DNA of 64,000 nt from Micromussa lordhowensis (Eukaryota; Cnidaria; Anthozoa; Scleractinia; Lobophylliidae). Position 1 is the stretch's first letter; each line of letters opens with the position of its first letter. The DNA lies in assembly GCA_964020085.1 (NCBI GenBank), contig OZ026597.1, positions 22,589,221-22,653,220 of the forward strand. Reading direction: 5' to 3'. Under the pieces are notes generated by a model. It searched no databases, was not told the DNA's origin, and was given only the letters and a program-made list of their open reading frames with translations. This document shows positions 39,660-50,100 of the stretch, one piece after another. The position numbers and the translations under genes were made by a program.

Positions 39660-41116
39660 CTCTTCTGTCAACCTATCCGTTTGCCATGACAAGGTATCAG
39701 AAAGGGTTCAAAATGTGAATCTTTGAAATTTTTTATTTCAAGACGTGCAGGTAAAGCGTTTCAAGAGCTTTCTTTTGAAAAAAAGTCCACAAAAAATATT
39801 ATTTCAGTGCAAAGTTATTGGACGTTGTAATTACCCGTTGACAAGTCCTGTCATTCTGGAGTAACTTGTATGTCAAGACGTCACGAAACACTCACAAGGT
39901 ATGCCGAAAGATTAGTTCAAATGCCTTCGGTAAAAAAAAGAAGAGGTTGGGTCCATTTTCGTTTGCAATGGCAAGGTGGAAGAAGCCGAAAAAAATAATT
40001 TAGCTCCGATTGGACTGAAAACTTAGCGGAAGCTCCGAGAGTGATAAGTGCTCTTACTTCGACCAGGAGCAATGGCTGAAAGAGTTGGACGAGCAGCCCA
40101 AGCGCCGAATGCGACCCGTCGGTTTTCACATGAACATTTAGCGCAAGCCGATCAAAAATTGCTGTTGAAGAACCTCTTCAGATCAAATTTTAATACGAAG
40201 TAAAAACGGACTTGGTTCCACATGGATGTTTCAGTGCCAGAACACTGTCCGTCGCACGAAACCAATCTTCCGACGGCGGAAAAAAGTAGGGCGTTCACGA
40301 TAAATCGTGCATCGGTTCCTGGCTTTCGAGCTATCGGTGGCGGCCAGGCGGCAGCCTCAAAGGTTGTTAGTTTTCTCGGTCTATCGCCGATAAACAAGAA
40401 CTCTAGGGCAGAGCAGATTTGTATCACACCGGAAAAATACAGTGTATTTCCGCCACGTACCGCGTAAAGATTTGGCCTGCTGAACACCAGTCTAACGCCT
40501 ATTGTTGTTGCAAGATGATCCCTCTCTGGTAAACATCAACATGGATGATAGCGGGTAAGATGCCGCAAAAAACAGTTTTTTCTTGTTTTCTCGGGACGAA
40601 AATTTCGGAAAGTTAAGCGTACGTTTTTAACTCCAAGTCGGCAGCCCCTGAACCGATTTAGCTGAAATTTGGCCAGCTTATTGTCAGATAGTTTTCCTTG
40701 AAAAAGGTGTCGGCGATTTTTGTTTTCTTTTTCCGTTTTTGATTAATCGTCATTTTTTCAAAGGAAGTGCTGATGATTTGTCCCCTCGAACTTTCTCCTA
40801 TTGTCACAAAAGAACAAATGCACGTGTCAAAAATCTGAGGCACGGTTTTTCAGTAGAACTTGTCAAGAAGCAAATGTGATGTTTGTCGTTCTCTTCGGCT
40901 CATTCTTAGCGGGACTGGAGTTGAATTTACCTAGACCTATGCTTTCGCAAAAAACGTCTCAATTACGCTCTCTCTTACGATTTTGAGATTTTTAAAGGAA
41001 TGAGCCATAATCTGGAATTATTAAACTTTCAGAAAATGTGTGGTTTGTCGGGGTTTATAAGAAAAATGAAAGCGCTACAGCGATCCGCGCACGCACGGTC
41101 CTGAAGGGTGTCTGAT
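39660..41116. other. Block of about 1.46 kb present only in duplication unit A
   Basis: Units A and B agree up to TTTTTTAGGCCTTGC and again from GCTGTTTC-CCTTTCTTTTTGCC. Between these, unit B has only about 40 bp. The block contains a transposase-like fragment at 40222-40467. It is either an insertion in A or a deletion in B. Confidence 0.75.
40222..40467 (+). pseudogene. Possible fragment of a Mutator-like (MULE-type) transposon protein
   Basis: An 81-codon open frame with FTINRASVPGFRAIGGGQAA and KVVSFLGLSPINKN. This resembles the pattern I recall in multicopy cnidarian Mutator-like proteins: an INRR-x-VxAxRxIGxG block followed by L-x-LPxP. The expected upstream zinc-binding cysteines are mostly absent and nothing follows. 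The assignment is from memory only. Confidence 0.35.
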
Positions 41117-41643
41117 ACCTGTGCTGTTTCACCTTTCTTTTTGCCTCCTTTTTGTTAGGTAAAGCATGGCGCACATCAAGGTTCAGCGGGATTGTCTGAA
41201 GTGGAAGCGAGTTTTAAATTTATGTTCAATATTCCCTATTTCTTCATGTTTCATCTCAAAACGCGCTTGTGAGGGAATAGAAAATTATAGTAAAGAAGCG
41301 CCCCTACCCTGCCCTTGCGGTGACGACGACAGCTTTGTAACGGGAACAGCTCACTTTACATCGTAGGGAAAATATCCTTATCAGAATGAAGTAAATTCCT
41401 CAAGGACAGCTTTTTTTTTAAAGGAATGAAGGAAATGGCATCTCAAAAAATAAATGTATTTAAATAATACAAGCACGTGTTTTTCAAATTCTCTTTTAGG
41501 GTGACAAGAAAGAAAAAGGGAACGAAGGCCACCGGTATGTAGAATAATTTTAATATGATTGAAAGATATGCACGTATAAAATAGAGATGCATGCAGATAC
41601 CACGCGGGAGGTACTCGTCGGAAATTTTGAAAAGATCCCTTAA

Positions 41644-42052
41644 GGCGGGGGTAAAGGTGAATTTAAGTGAAATTTTGGTAAGTTTAAAGAGAGGTTGAAA
41701 GGGAAAAAAAGGGTTATGGAACACCACCAGACAGTTGCCCGACCGCACAATGGCACCCCAGGTTGTTGGGCAACTGTTTGGAGTGTATGTACCAATTTTT
41801 AATTTCAAACTCTAATTTTAAAACAACAACAAATCTTCAAAATTTCCTATTTCCATCAATTTTACTAATCCTTTGAGAAAAACTATTTCTCTCCAAATAT
41901 ACCTAAAAATCACCAAAAAAATTACAAAACAACCCAAAACATAGATATGTGACATGAGCATAGAGATTCTTGATTGCTTGAAACGTAAACAAGATATTTG
42001 CATTAAAAACATAATACCCAGCCAAAATACGGCTTTCGGGTTTACCCCCACC
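41644..42052. mobile_element. TTAA-flanked MITE, 409 bp, unit A only
   Basis: The ends GGCGGGGGTAAA and TTTACCCCCACC are inverted with one mismatch. TTAA lies at 41640-41643 and 42053-42056. The matching place in unit B (near 45749) reads ATCCCTTAAACACGG with a single TTAA, the intact empty site. Confidence 0.9.
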
Positions 42053-42198
42053 TTAAACACGGAGCGAGCCTATAAAAGGTCAGCGGTTTGCACTTTGTCG
42101 GCTTACGTTGAGTAAACAACTCGAAAACAATCGATATGCTTTCACAAGTGAAACAACAAAATTAAGAAGTTAAAATGCATGTATATGAAGTACGATAC

Positions 42199-42228
42199 CT
42201 GTCTAAATTCTTCTTCTGTAGATGCCAT
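42199..42228 (-). CDS. Candidate first coding exon (unit A copy)
   Basis: ATG GCA TCT ... CAG encodes MASTEEEFRQ and is followed by a GTATCG donor. The same 30 nt and donor are conserved at 45910-45939 in unit B. An inverted CCAAT (on the sense strand GATTGGCTTATT) lies about 130 bp upstream. No downstream exon was identified on either copy, so this may be a relic or a non-coding start. Confidence 0.3.
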
Positions 42229-44118
42229 TCTTTTTGTTTTCGCTGACCTTTTTACAAAGAAAGCAAACAAACGAAAAACCTTCCCTCGTGCGGTCGCCGG
42301 AAATATTACTTCATGCAAATTTCGTGGGAGTACGACACGCCTGGGTGAATAAGCCAATCAAAGCAGAGTATTCCAATTTGTGATGGACGGGCTGAGCCGC
42401 TCCGTGTTTAAGAGGCACCAAGGTCCTGTTTTGTGGGCGTGGCTTGAAACGTTTTTAAATGAAATAAAATAAATAAATATACCTTTATTTACCCTAGGCA
42501 GTGTTTATAGCACAAAGGCTAGTGGGACAGAGACAAACAACTGAAACAAATAATTCAAATTGAACATAACATTGTTAAGAATCCCAATTGGCCGGAGGCA
42601 AACCAGTTGGCTGTTTGAACTCGGGGCTACCGTGAAACAAATAGTCCATTTCCGAGTTACCTAAAGCCTCTCTTTCAAAGGGAGGCCTGGTGCACAACCA
42701 TTCATATGAAAACGAGTTTAATTTGCATGTGAATGAAATCTCATTTTCATATGAAAGGATGAGTACCAAGACTCGCTTTTAGAAAGAGGCTAAAGGTAAT
42801 TCGGAAATGGCCTATTCAGGTAGTGGTCAGAGCGGGACTCGCTGACCACTCGGTCACGATGCCTCCTTTTCACTCTTGAGAGGTACCAGTGGTAAAAATC
42901 AGTTGATTGTCAAATATCTCCTGTCGTATTTTTTTTTTGGCTCAATACCCTAAAATTAAAAAGGTACCACTAGGAAAGCTCCCGCTGTGGATCATTTGAG
43001 GCTGAACACCCTAAGAGGTCCCCCGTCTTTTTTACATGGGAGTCCCTCCCCTCCCCGAGGTAAATGCATACAATACAGAGGAGAAAAGTTATGGAAGTTA
43101 TGTTTGTGACAGTCCCAATTATTTTCTTTCAATCGGGCTAGCACATGCCCTGTGAGAAAGAGATACCCTTCTCTTTTTGCTCGTTATCTCCGTCTTGCAA
43201 AGTAGCTTACTTAGAAAGCTCCACTGTAAAATTGATTTGATTAGATTCGTAGCCCTTTTCCATACAGCAGTAAGCATTTTTAGGGTATTTTATTTAGTTT
43301 AAGATCCTTTTTTTCTGGAAAAGGCAATCCCAAATTATTGTTATTGCTATGCGAAAACACCAATATACTATTGGAGTCATAATAGGCGTGGCGAACTCGA
43401 TATCGTTAATAATTGAATAGGGCGTTTTGTAGAAAGAAAATTGCATTCTTTACGAGGTCATTCGTTAACGAAATTCCCCCCTTTTCACCTCCTTTGTTTC
43501 CATTAGTTTGCCTAAAGTGTACGGCTGAGTGAAAAAAAGTGGAAGCAAACTTCTAGAGAGCGATAAATGTGCAGAAGAATAAATTTCTGCTAATGACCGG
43601 GTTAAAAATATGACTCAGTGCCAATCAGGTCAATCACCAACAGTCTGTCTCTACAGGCTTTTTTTTTCACCCATGCGACATGCGCACTAGACAAACTACC
43701 TGTCCCCAGTAAATCTTTATATCGATGTTGCATCAGTGTTGTGTTCATCTGTCGGTCAAGTTATTATTTTTATGCAGAAAGTGCGATTTCAATTGTTTTT
43801 ATACCGTCAGATTATTTTTCAGTTATTGTTGTTTTTAATTCGGTTGCCATACCTCATAGTTAAAGATATTGGTATTTTTATAGCACATCTTGTTCGTGCA
43901 AAATTCAAGTTTTGCCGATTTTCAGTTTTTTTTTTTCGTGGAAGTATCGATTGCCCTAAATGGCCAAGCTCAGTCTTTTTCCAATGACCGATGTAATTGT
44001 AGTTTTATCTCGAACAATTAAAAGGAAGGCTGGTAAAACGCCGATTGAATAGGCCAGATATCGTCCAGACAAAGCACTATATCGAGACAACTTGGACCAG
44101 CTTTCGAATCTTTTTCTA

Positions 44119-44424
44119 CAATAACTGCAGAAATTCTTGCGCGCTCATTGGCTAATTTCCATTGTCAATAAGCGGATAGACGCATGAATTTGTGACGCAA
44201 CGAGCAAGAGCGCAGGATTCGACAATTTGTTATTGTAAAAAAAACAAATTGCCGTCAGTTTTTCATGCGTCTGTCCTGTTATAGACAATGAATTTCGTCA
44301 TAACATTGTCAAAGTAGTCTGCGGATCTACTCTGCTATCGATCCAGAGCTACTTTGGCAATATTATGACGACGTTCATGATCAATAACAGGACAGACGCA
44401 TGGTAAACTGACGTCAACTTGTTA
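44119..44424. mobile_element. Fold-back element, copy 3 of 3
   Basis: Unit B version of 39109-39413 with scattered substitutions and small indels. Confidence 0.85.
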
Positions 44425-44626
44425 AACTGATATCATCTTGCTGCCTGTTACATTTTCTTGTCACATTTGGGACTGCTTGTTGCACGGTGGGGAAACAGAA
44501 AGATGCTGGAATTGCTTAAAGAATTATCACCGAGCGGTAGCCAGAAGCTGTAATCATTTGGGGATCATTTGTACCCAGCAGTAGGCCTGTCAGCGTGGCT
44601 TGGAAAAAGCGTTTTGTTGTGTTGAT

Positions 44627-45086
44627 TTAGCTCTTATTAACCGAGCTTAGTCGGTCTGTATGGGAGAATCTTGACCGAGGTCGTGAGTACAGACCGAACG
44701 CAGTGAGGTCTGTACACACGACCGAGGTCAAGATGTGTTTATTATATGGCAAACAAGAACAATTTGATTCGTTTGATATAGCTGGTTTGTACTAACTGAC
44801 ATGTGGCTTGCGAACAGCGATGAGCTGAACTTAATTCTGCCTCGCCCTCTTTACTGTTTTTTTTTTTTTTCTCATCAGGCTTTTTGGCACTTCCATAAAT
44901 AAATATTGTTAAAAGAAAATAGTCAACATTTTTGCATTTCAGTTTGCAACTTTTTCACCGCAACTTTTACCGGTCTAGATGCCGGTCTAGATGGGAAAAA
45001 CTAGACCGCTACCAATATTGATTTCAGCCAATCAAATTCGCGAATTCGGTAGTTCCCAGTCCTTGTGAGACACAGCCATATAATAA
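44627..45086. mobile_element. MITE of about 460 bp, unit B only
   Basis: The ends TTAGCTCTTATTA and (inverted) TAGCTTTATTATA. Internal inverted blocks include GACCGAGGTCGTG and CACGACCGAGGTC. Unit A (39561-39575) shows the uninterrupted site TTGATAGCTAGATATT. AGCT occurs at both edges and may be the target duplication. Confidence 0.8.
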
Positions 45087-45909
45087 AGCTAGATATTACC
45101 CATATAAAATGTTCACCAACGACGGAATGCTTAGACAAGGAGTATTTGGTAGAGTAGGGAGATGTTTTTTAGGCCTTGCAGGTCTCCTGTCCTCTTCGTT
45201 GTGCCAATGATGTGCTGTTTCGCCTTTCTTTTTGCCTCCTTTTTGTTAGGTAAAGCATGGCGCACATCAAGGTTCAGCGGGATTGTCTGAAATGGAAGCG
45301 AGTTTTAAATTTATTTTCAATATTCTCTATTTCTTCGTGTTTCATCTCAAAAGCGCTTGTGAGGGAATAGAAAGTTTTAGTAAAGAAGCGCCCCTACCCT
45401 GCCCTTGCGGTGACGACGACAGCTTTGTAAGGGGAATAGCTGACTTTACATCTTAGGGAATTTATCCTTATCAGAATGAAGTAAACGCCTCAAGGGCAGC
45501 TTTTGTTTGAAAGGAATTAAATAAATGGCGTCCCCAAAAATACATGTATTTAAATAATACAAGCACGTTTTTTCAAATTCTCTTTTAGGGTGACAAGTAA
45601 GAAAAAGGGAACGAAGGCCACCGGTATGTAGAATAATTTTAATATGATTGAAAGATATGCACGTATAAAAGAGAGATACATGCAGATACCACGCGGGAAT
45701 CCCATATAAAAAAGGACGGAGGTACTCGTCGGAAATTTTGAAAAGATCCCTTAAACACGGAGCGAGCCTATAAAAGGTCAGCGGTTTGCACTTTGTCGGC
45801 TAAAACACGGCATTTACGTTGAGTAAACAACTCGAAAACAATCGATATGCTTTCACAAGTGAAACAACAAAATTAAGAAGTTAAAATGCATGTATATGAA
45901 GTACGATAC

Positions 45910-45939
45910 CTGTCTAAATTCTTCTTCTGTAGATGCCAT
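45910..45939 (-). CDS. Candidate first coding exon (unit B copy)
   Basis: Duplicate of 42199-42228 with unchanged coding and donor sequence. The flanking DNA has point changes. Confidence 0.3.
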
Positions 45940-47068
45940 TCTTTCTGTTTTCGCTGACCTTTTTACAAAGAAAGCAAACAAACGAAAAACCTTCCCTTGT
46001 GCGGTCGCCTGAAATATTACTTCATGCAAATTTCGCGGGAGTACGACACGCCTGGGTGAATAAGCCAATCAAAGCAGAGTATTCCAATTTGTGATGGACG
46101 GGCTCAGCTCGCTCCGTGTTTAAGAGGAACCAAGGTCCTGTTTTGTGGGCGTGGCTTGAAACGTTTTTAAATGAAATAAAACAAATAAATATACCTTTAT
46201 TTACCCTAGGCAGTGTTGATAGCACAAAGGCTAGTGGAACAGAGACAAACAACTGAAATAAATAGTTCAAATTGAACATAACATTGTTAAGAATGCCAAT
46301 TGGCCGGAGGCAAAACAGTTGGCTGTTTGAACTCGGGGCTACCGTGAAACAAATAGTCCATTTCCGAGTTACCTAAAGCCTCTCTTTCAAAGCGAGGCCT
46401 GGTGCACAACCATTCATATGAAAATGAGTTTAATTTGCATGTGAATGAAATCTCATTTTCATATGAAAGGATGAGTACCAAGACTCGCTTTTAGAAAGAG
46501 GCTAAAGGTAATTCGGAAATGGCCTATTCAGGTAGTGGTCAGAGCGGGACTCGCTGACCACTCGGTCACGATGCCTCCTTTTCACTCTTGAGAGGTACCA
46601 GTGGTAAAAATCAGTTGATTGTCAAATATCTCCTGTCGTATTTTTTTTTTGGCTCAATACCCTAAAATTAAAAAGGTACCACTAGGAAAGCTCCCGCTGT
46701 GGATCATTTGAGGCTGAACACCCTAAGAGGTCCCCCGTCTTTTTTACATGGGAGTCCCTCCCCTCCCCGAGGTAAATGCATACAATACAGAGGAGAAAAG
46801 TAGTCCTTTTTTCTTCTCTTTTAGTTTCATCGACCTCTTCTTATCGCAATTTGCTTTTATTCTCATTTTCTCTTTGATCCTCTATTTTCTTCGCTGCTGT
46901 CTGATCGGCTTGGGTTTAGTCCAATCCTTTGAAACCTAACGACATAGAGGAGAGTGAAATTGAAATAAGAGCCTACGTAACAAAGCAACTCAATCTGAAG
47001 ACATCAATGATCATCGCAGTTACATGCACAACTCAAGCAGCTGTGAAATTAAAGCCTGAAAAAATTCA

Positions 47069-47144
47069 GGCTTGAACGGGCGTGATTCGAACCCATGACC
47101 TCTACGATACCGGTGCAGTGCTCTACCAACTGAGCTATCAAGCC
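47069..47144 (-). repeat. tRNA-like SINE-type sequence (Thr GGT-like)
   Basis: On the minus strand it has a 7-bp acceptor stem (GGCTTGA / TCAAGCC), a D-arm (GCTC AGTTGGTA GAGC) and a box B GGTTCGAATC. The anticodon position reads GGT but position 33 is C and one anticodon-stem pair is broken. The T-loop is 11 nt instead of 7 (about 4 nt extra). A hairpin tail GCCTGAATTTTTTCAGGC follows. These defects argue for a tRNA-derived repeat, not a working tRNA. Confidence 0.75.
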
Positions 47145-50100
47145 AACTGGGAGCTGGTCACCTAGCTTGTTGCTAGGTGAACTTAACCGCCACAATAAGA
47201 TAAAAAAAGCTGTCCTTTCTTGCGATATCTCTTTGTCAGGGCCAATCAGGGATTATAGAATAACCCTTTTCACGGTCAATTTTTTTCATTTGCATTGCAG
47301 TGTAATAAAACGTGGATGCAAAATAATTTCGGGCTAAAACTGCAAAATAGCCCGAAATTGCCTCACATACATGCTAAACTTTATTGTAATCAGGCAAATG
47401 AGCAAAGTAAACCGTGAAAAGGGCTATTGTGATAGCGTTTATTGTCTCTGGTTGGGGGTCAAGATGGTTTGTGATTGGAGGAAATACTGAACAATCGACT
47501 AAGAGAGAAAAAGACGAAAAAGAATAACAAAACCTTTCTTTAGAGAATAACCTCCCCATCAATTTTCCTCTTTTTCTTTCTTTTATTTTTGACTGTTTCT
47601 TTCCTTTCGTATCAATTTTTCTTGCCATATTCAGTTCTACCAGGACGTGTTTCAATCTTGCCTTTTCACCTTGATGTAACCTTGAAGCTCTTGAATTCTA
47701 ATGTCAATTTATCTCCTACTGAAATGTTGTTATTGCTACCTATTAATATTGCCACTTTTCTGTTTCCGACGAAGCGAGATAACAATATAATTAACTGGTT
47801 TGGTTAGCTTTACTTTCCACCATATACTATCTCATTGGACTCCCTCTTTTGAAAGGTCACACGGAAGATATAAGCAAAGTTTTTTGTATCTTGGATAAAC
47901 AAATTAAGGAATAAAGTGCGCTGGGGAAAAACTTCAACTTTGGATTTCCTTTTTTTTCCTTACAAAAAGATTGCAAATTAGAAATGCGAAACTTGGATGT
48001 AAACAATGGCAAAAGCAAATTGGTTGGTATTTTTAAGGCAGAAATTAGAATTCCTGATTTTTTTTCTTTACGCCCCGCCTTTCACCACTCTAGATAGGAG
48101 ACAGCACTTCAGTTGCTAACAGACGAAGCTTGTTTTATTCAGCCAAGCGATATTGAATCGCCGAACCCTCTAGTGTTGGAGCTTTTCGTTTTAAATGTGG
48201 AATTTTTAATCTGAGCAAAATTTTTCAGGTTGCTGTCGCACATTGACAAAACGAATGTTACCAATGCCATCAATATATATATATATTTACTTTTCCGCGC
48301 AAATCATTTGGTTAGCACGGCTTCTAGAGACCGTGTTAAGTGGATTCTTTAAATAAATGAATTGTTGCCAATGCGACTTTACACTGAAAGAGGGGGGAAA
48401 AAGTGAAAGAGCGATCCTTCAGAGATATTGGATCTTTGGGTACCAAGGGGCAAGTGATTCATGCACCAAATGCTTTTAGCGATTTCAGTAGAGATAAGAA
48501 CAAGTGTTGTCGGAAACCGTCTAGTAGACGAGAGAGTGAAGTAAACAAAATATAGTTCAATAAGAGAGCTTTTATCGTAAGTTAAACAAAGTGACTTAGA
48601 AAATGGGAAATTCATTATTTGTGGCTCGGAAAGGCGATTCACTTTAATTGATAGATTAAGGGCTATAATTTCCAATGTCAGCCTCGAAAGAAAGGAATTA
48701 ACCATTAATGAGATTGGAATTTGACGTTTTCGAAAACAATAGCGTCCTTAAGAGTGCTTACACGCCAGAGTGTCTTAAGGCAAAAGCACACCGTTCTCAC
48801 GCATCCAGCGTCTCTCCGAAACTCAGCCAATATTATATCTATTGAATTAAACTGCTTTTACTATTTCACAAATAGCATGAACACTTACTTTAGAGAAAAA
48901 CAAGCGCGATAACAATCGAGAAAGGAAACACTTTTCTTGCTTTTTTGCTGATTAACATGTTATGCGACAACTGGCGTGAACAACAAGTTTACACATGACA
49001 TTAAAATTCTTAACATAACAAATAACGCATTAATCGCACTAGCGTTGTGCGTAGGGCGTGAGGGTAGAGCTTTTTCTTCTGATTCCGTTCCGCTGTGTCG
49101 AGCTCCTAAGATCTTTAATCACACCAACATATGAATACACATCGACTTTCCTGTACTTAAACTAGGATGAGGCTTTTATGTAATCCCGTTAATTCTAGAA
49201 TCTCTTCTAAATTGGCAAGAATTCAAAGCACCCTTTCCTTTGGTTCAAAAGATTTGACCTATCTTCAACTCCATCTCTCGCTGAATTATTAAACAAAATT
49301 GAAGTGGTCACGTATTCGACTTTAATCTTACAATTCAGGACGCTTTCGCAGGAGTTTTTGTAAGATAACCCAATACAACAATTCACTCTTGTTTTACTCC
49401 TTCTTCCGTTGTAAAAAGCTTAGTCGTGCTTTAGGTTTAAAATATTGTGCCTGTTCGTTACGTGCGCTCCGTTTTCTTTTCTTGTTCTTGCCGATCCGCC
49501 TCCTTCTTTGTTTTCTCTCTTTTAGCGTGGCGAGGTGTATTCTCCCTTCGATTTATATCGAAAAGAAGATAAGTCGTAAGAATGCACTCTAAACTTAAAA
49601 ACTGACTCTGTCATAAAATTCTAACTCCTAGACGAAAATGGTTCTAAGCAAACGTACAATTTCATTTTATCAAAGAACAGTTTTGCTACTCTTCTCAGAA
49701 ACGTGGTTGATTGGCCTCAGAGGAAATTAGGTATGATGTAAAATATGCCTCGAGGAGTGTCTTTCAACTGAAAGAAGAGGCGAAGTTGATCAATCTGCGG
49801 CGGTTTCCTCTCTTAGTAAAAGTTCATTAACTGAATTCCACAAAACGCTAGTAATTATAAGCAGCGAAGGAGGCAAAGCATGTTAGATTTCATTTCAGGA
49901 GCATCTTGCGAGAGAGATCAGAATATGAGACCAATCAACAGGGACGTTGAAATTCGGGGTATAAAGTTCTTTTCAGTATGAGTTTTCTCTTTGATTTATC
50001 ACGAAGCGGCGTGCTGTTCGACACTGATTTATAACTACCCTGCTGATTAATAAAACCGCAAAATGTTTCCGAGATTCTCAAATCAAAATGATACTACGGA

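Larger units (their letters stand above)
38122..43091. repeat. Tandem duplication, unit A (4.97 kb)
   Basis: Begins TGGAAGTTATGTTTGTGACA and ends TACAGAGGAGAAAAGT. It is highly similar, in the same order and orientation, to unit B at 43092-46801. Unit A alone carries a block of about 1.46 kb (about 39660-41116) and the TTAA element at 41644-42052. It lacks short stretches that unit B retains near 43425 and 44495. Confidence 0.93.
43092..46801. repeat. Tandem duplication, unit B (3.71 kb)
   Basis: Head-to-tail copy of unit A that starts directly at the end of unit A. Unit B alone carries an insertion of about 460 bp at 44627-45086. Confidence 0.93.

Noticed and set aside
40540..40558. ATGGATGATAGC followed by a GGTAAG donor as a tiny first exon
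   Set aside because: Only four or five codons, no partner exon, and it lies in the unit-A-only block; it cannot be supported.
41443..41808. 121-codon minus-strand ORF
   Set aside because: It spans the border of the TTAA element present only in unit A, so it is a chance fusion.
47069..47144. Functional tRNA-Thr gene
   Set aside because: The T-loop is too long, position 33 is not T and the anticodon stem has a mismatch; a tRNA-derived repeat fits better.
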